From: an uncultured Eubacteriales bacterium
Lineage (GTDB): Bacteria > Bacillota > Clostridia > Oscillospirales > Acutalibacteraceae
NCBI GenBank assembly: GCA_900321515.1
Contig: ONWI01000035.1
Coordinates: forward strand, 1 to 17,286
DNA length: 17,286 bases
Direction of reading: 5' to 3'
In this document: positions 14,019-17,286 of the stretch, in pieces
Numbering within the stretch: position 1 is the first letter of the stretch
Layout: each line of letters begins with the position of its first letter
Translations under genes and position numbers: made by a program
Notes under the pieces: generated by a model
Databases searched by the model: none
What the model was told of the DNA's origin: nothing
The model's input: the letters and a program-made list of their open reading frames with translations, nothing else

Positions 14019-15682
14019 CAGAACAGACCTGTTATGGTGCCGCTGCCGTCAACGTCGATCTTGTTTGCGGCAGGTACTTTGGGAAGCCCCGGCATGGTCA
14101 TAATATCGCCTGTGAGTGCGACCACGAATCCCGCGCCGTGCGAGAGCCTGACTTCCTTGACGGTGATTTCGAAATCGGTTGGTCTGCCAAGCACCGTCGG
14201 ATCGTCCGACAGGGAATACTGCGTTTTTGCTATGCAGACCGGCATGTTCTCGGCGAGCTGCTCGAAGGAAGCGATCTGTTTTTCGGCGGCAGTTGTGTAA
14301 TTTACCTTTGAAGCACCGTAAATCTTGGTGGCAATCTCGTTTATCTTTTCCTTAATGGAAAGTGATGTAGAATAAATCGGCGCGAAATCCGAGGGCTTTT
14401 CGACTGCCTCGACGACCTTTCTGGCAAGTTCCACGCCGCCTTCGCCGCCCTTTGCGAATACTTCGGAAAGGGCAAATTCAGCGCCTTTTTCGCGGCAGTA
14501 ATCCGCGATGTAATCAAGCTCCGCCTGAGAGTCCGAGAGGAAACGGTTGATCGCAACGACGACATTTACCCCGTATTTCTTCATGTTTTCGATGTGAGCG
14601 CCGAGGTTGACAATGCCCTTTTTGAGCGCGTCGAGATTCTCAGCGGACAGTTCGGTCTTCGGTACGCCTCCGTTGTATTTGAGTGCGCGGACGGTTGCCA
14701 CGAGTACGCATGCCGCCGGCTTGAATCCTGCAAACCGGCATTTGATGTCGTAGAATTTCTCCGCGCCGAGATCCGAGCCGAATCCGGCTTCTGTAATGCA
14801 GTAATCAGCCAGTTTTAGAGCCAGCTTGGTGGCGCGGATCGAGTTGCAGCCGTGGGCGATATTGGCGAAGGGTCCGCCGTGCATGATAGCGGGAGTTCCC
14901 TCGAGAGTCTGAACGAGATTCGGCTTGATTGCGTCCTTGAGCAGGGCTGCCATTGAGCCTTCTGCGTGAAGGTCGCTTGCAAAAACCGGCTTGTTGTCGT
15001 ATGTGTATGCGACAAGAATTCTGCCGAGTCTGTATTTGAGGTCATTGAGATCAGAGGCAAGGCAGAGGATAGCCATAACCTCACTGGCGACGGTTATTAT
15101 GAAGCCGTCCTCACGCGGTACGCCGTTCATCCTGCCTCCGAGACCCACGACGACATTTCTGAGAGCGCGGTCATTCATGTCGAGACAGCGCTTGATGAGG
15201 ATTCTGCGGGGATCAATGCCGAGAATATTGCCCTGCTGCATATGGTTGTCCAGAAGAGCGCAGCAGAGGTTATTGGCAGAGGTGATGGCGTGCATGTCGC
15301 CGGTAAAGTGGAGATTGATATCTTCCATCGGCACTACCTGTGCGTAACCGCCGCCTGCCGCGCCGCCCTTGATGCCGAATACCGGTCCGAGCGAAGGTTC
15401 GCGAAGGGCTATGATTGCCTTTTTGCCTATTTTTGCCATTGCCTGACCAAGTCCTACGGATGTGGTGGTCTTGCCCTCGCCGGCGGGAGTGGGGTTGATG
15501 GCGGTAACAAGGATGAGCTTGCCGTCAGGCTTGCCGTCGAATCTTGAATACAGCTCCTCGCTGAGTTTTGCCTTGTACTTGCCGTAAAATTCCAGATCGT
15601 CGGCGGAAAGACCGAGGTCCTCGGCAACCTCCTGAATAGGACGCATTTTTGTCTGCTGTGCTATTTCGATGTCAGAAAGCAT
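14018..15682 (-). CDS. fhs: Formate-tetrahydrofolate ligase
   Basis: A 554-residue enzyme that makes 10-formyltetrahydrofolate from formate, tetrahydrofolate and ATP, feeding purine synthesis and, in acetogens, the Wood-Ljungdahl pathway. It shows the P-loop TPAGEGKTT at 65-73, REPSLGPVFGIKGGAAGGGYAQV, and the late GFVVALTGDIMTMPGLPKVP typical of the family; the length is normal. I chose the ATG at 15682 because AAAGGAGAG lies about 6 bases upstream; a longer in-frame start precedes that site. It is the first gene of fhs-tsaE-tsaB-rpiB-dut and has a good sigma-A promoter at 15755-15783. No riboswitch-like leader was seen. No other Wood-Ljungdahl or folate gene is in the window. Confidence 0.97.
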   Translation of the reverse strand: MLSDIEIAQQTKMRPIQEVAEDLGLSADDLEFYGKYKAKLSEELYSRFDGKPDGKLILVTAINPTPAGEGKTTTSVGLGQAMAKIGKKAIIALREPSLGPVFGIKGGAAGGGYAQVVPMEDINLHFTGDMHAITSANNLCCALLDNHMQQGNILGIDPRRILIKRCLDMNDRALRNVVVGLGGRMNGVPREDGFIITVASEVMAILCLASDLNDLKYRLGRILVAYTYDNKPVFASDLHAEGSMAALLKDAIKPNLVQTLEGTPAIMHGGPFANIAHGCNSIRATKLALKLADYCITEAGFGSDLGAEKFYDIKCRFAGFKPAACVLVATVRALKYNGGVPKTELSAENLDALKKGIVNLGAHIENMKKYGVNVVVAINRFLSDSQAELDYIADYCREKGAEFALSEVFAKGGEGGVELARKVVEAVEKPSDFAPIYSTSLSIKEKINEIATKIYGASKVNYTTAAEKQIASFEQLAENMPVCIAKTQYSLSDDPTVLGRPTDFEITVKEVRLSHGAGFVVALTGDIMTMPGLPKVPAANKIDVDGSGTITGLF

Positions 15683-15754
15683 AAATCTCTCTCCTTTGGA
15701 TAATAATTGAAGGACACGCGCATAATAATGCACATGATTTTCATTTTCAGAACC

Positions 15755-15783
15755 ATTATATCATACATTAATGCAGAATTCAA
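15755..15783 (-). promoter_or_regulatory. Sigma-A promoter of the fhs operon
   Basis: On the minus strand TTGAAT (15783-15778), a 17-base spacer, then TATAAT (15760-15755) with an extended TG before it. The start would be near 15748, giving a leader of about 66 bases. It is back-to-back with the rodA promoter. Confidence 0.7.
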
Positions 15784-15799
15784 ATAACTTTCACTATTT

Positions 15800-15812
15800 A
15801 TACTTGAAGTAT
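15800..15812. promoter_or_regulatory. Palindrome over the rodA -35, possible operator
   Basis: ATACTT-G-AAGTAT is a perfect 6-bp inverted repeat around one base. It covers the candidate rodA -35 and lies 17 bases upstream of the fhs -35, so a protein bound here could affect both promoters. In AT-rich DNA it could be chance. Confidence 0.3.
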
Positions 15813-15832
15813 TTGAATAAATAAATTATAAT
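15804..15832 (+). promoter_or_regulatory. Sigma-A promoter of the SEDS gene
   Basis: TTGAAG (15804-15809), a 17-base spacer and a perfect TATAAT (15827-15832). Transcription would start near 15839, about 54 bases before the start codon at 15893. Confidence 0.6.
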
Positions 15833-15881
15833 ATTTCATATAATTTAACCATACCTGTGGGTTAAAATGAGGAAAGGAATG

Positions 15882-15917
15882 ATGTATGAGAAATGTATGA
15901 TAAATTACAGGCTGTAA
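15882..15917 (+). CDS. Possible 11-codon leader peptide overlapping the rodA start
   Basis: ATG codons at 15882 and 15886 sit closer to GGAAAGGA (15871-15878) than the rodA ATG does. The frame from 15882 (MYEKCMINYRL) ends at 15917 inside rodA, and that from 15886 (MRNV) ends at 15900. The rodA frame itself has a stop at 15887, so rodA cannot start earlier than 15893. A regulatory mini-ORF is possible but rests only on spacing. Confidence 0.25.
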   Translation: MYEKCMINYRL

Positions 15918-17092
15918 GAAAATTTGCAGCAAAAGCCGCAAACGCTTCCGTGAATTACGTCAGGACAACATACATAGCAATGTGGGCGCTGATTCTTACC
16001 TGTACGATTTACGGATGTATGCTCATTCACAGCGCGCGTCCTATCGCTATCAAGACTCAGATAATGGCTGCGATGATCGGATTCGGCGGAGCGTTTATCA
16101 TTTCACTGATGGATTATCACAGGCTGGGACAGCTATGGCCTCTTGTTGGCGGAGCATGCGTCTTCCTTGTTGGACTTACATTTGTTGTAGGACAGTCCGC
16201 TATAGGCGGCAACGCTGTCGCCGATGACGTTGCGTGGCTAAATATATTCGGCTACAGCTTCCAGCCGTCCGAGCTTATGAAGATTGGCTTTATTGTCACT
16301 TTTTCCTATCATTTATCATATGTCGTTGAAAAGAATACTCTCAACACACTGTCGAGCGTATTTATGCTTGGCGGACATGCCCTTGTTCCGGTAGGTCTGT
16401 GCATACTTCAGGGAGATGACGGAACGGCGCTTATGTTTATGGTGATGTTCCTGATCATGTTCTTTTCGAGCGGTCTGAGCTGGAATTTTATTATGCTCGG
16501 TCTTTCGGCAATTGTGGCGATGTCGCCTATTTTCTGGCAGAGCATGAGTCCTCACCAGCAGAAGCGTTTTTCAGCTGTTTACAACCCGCAGGAGGGCGAT
16601 GAGATGGGCATTCTCTATCAGCAAACCCTCGGCAAGGTGGCAATTGGCAACGGCGGGCTCACCGGCGAGGGGCATGGCACCAGCACGATGATTCAGTCGG
16701 GACTTGTTCCTGAAGATCACAACGACTTCATTTTTACGGTTGCGTGCGAGGAATTCGGATTTATCGGAGCGGTTTTTCTTTTGGGACTGCTCTTTACGAT
16801 TATGATGCTTTCGCTCTATGCGGCGTTCAAGGCTGTGGACATGATGGGAAGATTCATGTGCATTGGTTTTTTTGCTATGATTGCAACTCAGACGATATTC
16901 AACATTGGAATGTGTGTTTCCGTGCTGCCTGTTATCGGAATCACTTTGCCGTTCTTTTCCGCCGGCGGTTCGTCGAGCATGTGTCTGTACTTTGGGGTAG
17001 GAATTGTACAGAGCGTGTATATGCGGACTGTTGAGAGTACGGGAGCGGCGATAGGCGCCAGACGGAAAAGCATGAGAGTCAGATACAGCTGA
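15893..17092 (+). CDS. rodA: SEDS-family peptidoglycan polymerase (RodA/FtsW)
   Basis: A 399-residue polytopic membrane protein with about ten helices, a peptidoglycan glycosyltransferase of the SEDS family that works with a class B penicillin-binding protein. Hallmarks are SFQPSELMKI (122-131), ILQGDDGTAL (171-180, matching the family QPDxGT with Asp175), GNGGLTGEGHGTSTMIQSGLVPEDH (two adjoining blocks, 252-270 and 271-276), DFIFTVACEEFGF and FFSAGGSSS near 354-362. RodA, FtsW and SpoVE are hard to separate; the DYHR start of the core favours RodA. The start must be the ATG at 15893, since its frame is closed at 15887. The purine-rich binding site is 14 bases away, longer than usual. It is divergent from fhs. 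The class B protein at 185-1780 could be a partner, but it is far away. Confidence 0.85.
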   Translation: MYDKLQAVRKFAAKAANASVNYVRTTYIAMWALILTCTIYGCMLIHSARPIAIKTQIMAAMIGFGGAFIISLMDYHRLGQLWPLVGGACVFLVGLTFVVGQSAIGGNAVADDVAWLNIFGYSFQPSELMKIGFIVTFSYHLSYVVEKNTLNTLSSVFMLGGHALVPVGLCILQGDDGTALMFMVMFLIMFFSSGLSWNFIMLGLSAIVAMSPIFWQSMSPHQQKRFSAVYNPQEGDEMGILYQQTLGKVAIGNGGLTGEGHGTSTMIQSGLVPEDHNDFIFTVACEEFGFIGAVFLLGLLFTIMMLSLYAAFKAVDMMGRFMCIGFFAMIATQTIFNIGMCVSVLPVIGITLPFFSAGGSSSMCLYFGVGIVQSVYMRTVESTGAAIGARRKSMRVRYS

Positions 17093-17131
17093 TTGATAAG
17101 AGACTGCTGACATATTTCCACGTGTGCGGAT

Positions 17132-17173
17132 GGCGCAAGCTGAACAAGTTCAGCTTGCAGATATTTTCGCCAA
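17132..17173 (+). terminator. Hairpin after the SEDS gene, possible terminator
   Basis: gcaagctgaac (17135-17145) and gttcagcttgc (17148-17158) are perfect 11-bp arms with a 2-base centre. Outer bases tggcg and cgcca can also pair around an AT-rich bulge. The T-run is poor (atatttt), so termination may be weak or processing-related. Confidence 0.5.
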
Positions 17174-17214
17174 GGCAGCCAAAACAGCAGGCAATACTTT
17201 GTGTTAGATTGTAA

Positions 17215-17286
17215 AAGTAAAAAAGAAAAAAGGAAAGCGCGCAGCGCCAATAATGGGGTGCAGGGGGCAAGGCTCCCTGCCAGGGG
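17215..17286 (+). repeat. Start of a GC-rich dispersed repeat, cut by the window edge
   Basis: After an A/G-rich tract comes GCAGCGCCAATA (17241-17252), then ATGGGGTGCAGGGGGC and a hairpin in which gcagggggc pairs with gctccctgc around aag. The composition differs sharply from the neighbouring AT-rich spacer. G-rich elements with this GGGGTGCAGGGGGC look recur in gut Clostridia genomes as far as I recall. The first 12 bases match the element at 12744-12828. Its far end is outside the window. Confidence 0.5.

Noticed and set aside
14966..15547. Open frame of 193 codons on the plus strand opposite fhs
   Set aside because: fhs is certain on the other strand; the frame is a by-product of its codon use.
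15683..15754. fhs leader checked for a ZTP (pfl) or other folate-related riboswitch
   Set aside because: The leader is only about 66 bases, is AT-rich and lacks the conserved core elements I would expect.

Overview
This window reads as chromosomal DNA from a spore-forming Firmicute of the class Clostridia, most likely a gut-type Oscillospiraceae/Ruminococcaceae relative. The evidence is moderate coding GC with very AT-rich spacers, AGGAGG-type ribosome binding sites, TTG starts, and the sporulation-linked order yabP-yabQ-divIC-yabR that is also known from Bacillus. No rRNA, tRNA, CRISPR array, transposase or prophage gene was seen.

Layout. 1-165 is the tail of an unidentified membrane protein. 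185-2659 (minus) holds a C39-peptidase-like protein followed by a class B penicillin-binding protein. 2842-4759 (plus) is yabP, yabQ, a promoter-driven 309-base spacer that may encode a structured RNA, divIC and yabR. 4895-6933 (plus) is a translationally coupled pair, an amidohydrolase and a class I fumarate hydratase alpha subunit with no beta subunit beside it. 7283-7828 (plus) is long-form hpf. 7943-9376 (minus) is a membrane-anchored N-acetylmuramoyl-L-alanine amidase. 9793-10997 (plus) is a secreted SH3b/M23 endopeptidase gene broken by one -1 frameshift. 11126-11740 (plus) is a SpoIIM-like membrane protein. 11733-15682 (minus) is a housekeeping run, fhs-tsaE-tsaB-rpiB-dut. 15893-17092 (plus) is a SEDS-family gene (rodA/ftsW). 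A dispersed GC-rich repeat begins at the window end.

Function. A large share of the genes concerns the cell envelope and sporulation: a transpeptidase, a SEDS polymerase, two peptidoglycan hydrolases, a divisome protein, two spore coat/cortex proteins and a SpoIIM-like protein. The rest is core metabolism and information processing: one-carbon activation (Fhs), t6A tRNA modification (TsaB, TsaE), pentose phosphate isomerisation (RpiB), dUTP removal (Dut) and ribosome hibernation (Hpf).

The most notable observations are: an 18-bp perfect hairpin that buries the ribosome binding site of the penicillin-binding protein; a C39-like protein that has lost the expected catalytic Cys and His; a possible rod-shaped (6S-like) RNA between yabQ and divIC; an orphan fumarase alpha subunit; the frameshifted M23 gene; and an 85-bp inverted-repeat element between tsaB and rpiB that resembles the repeat at the window end. 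No clearly new multi-gene system was found.
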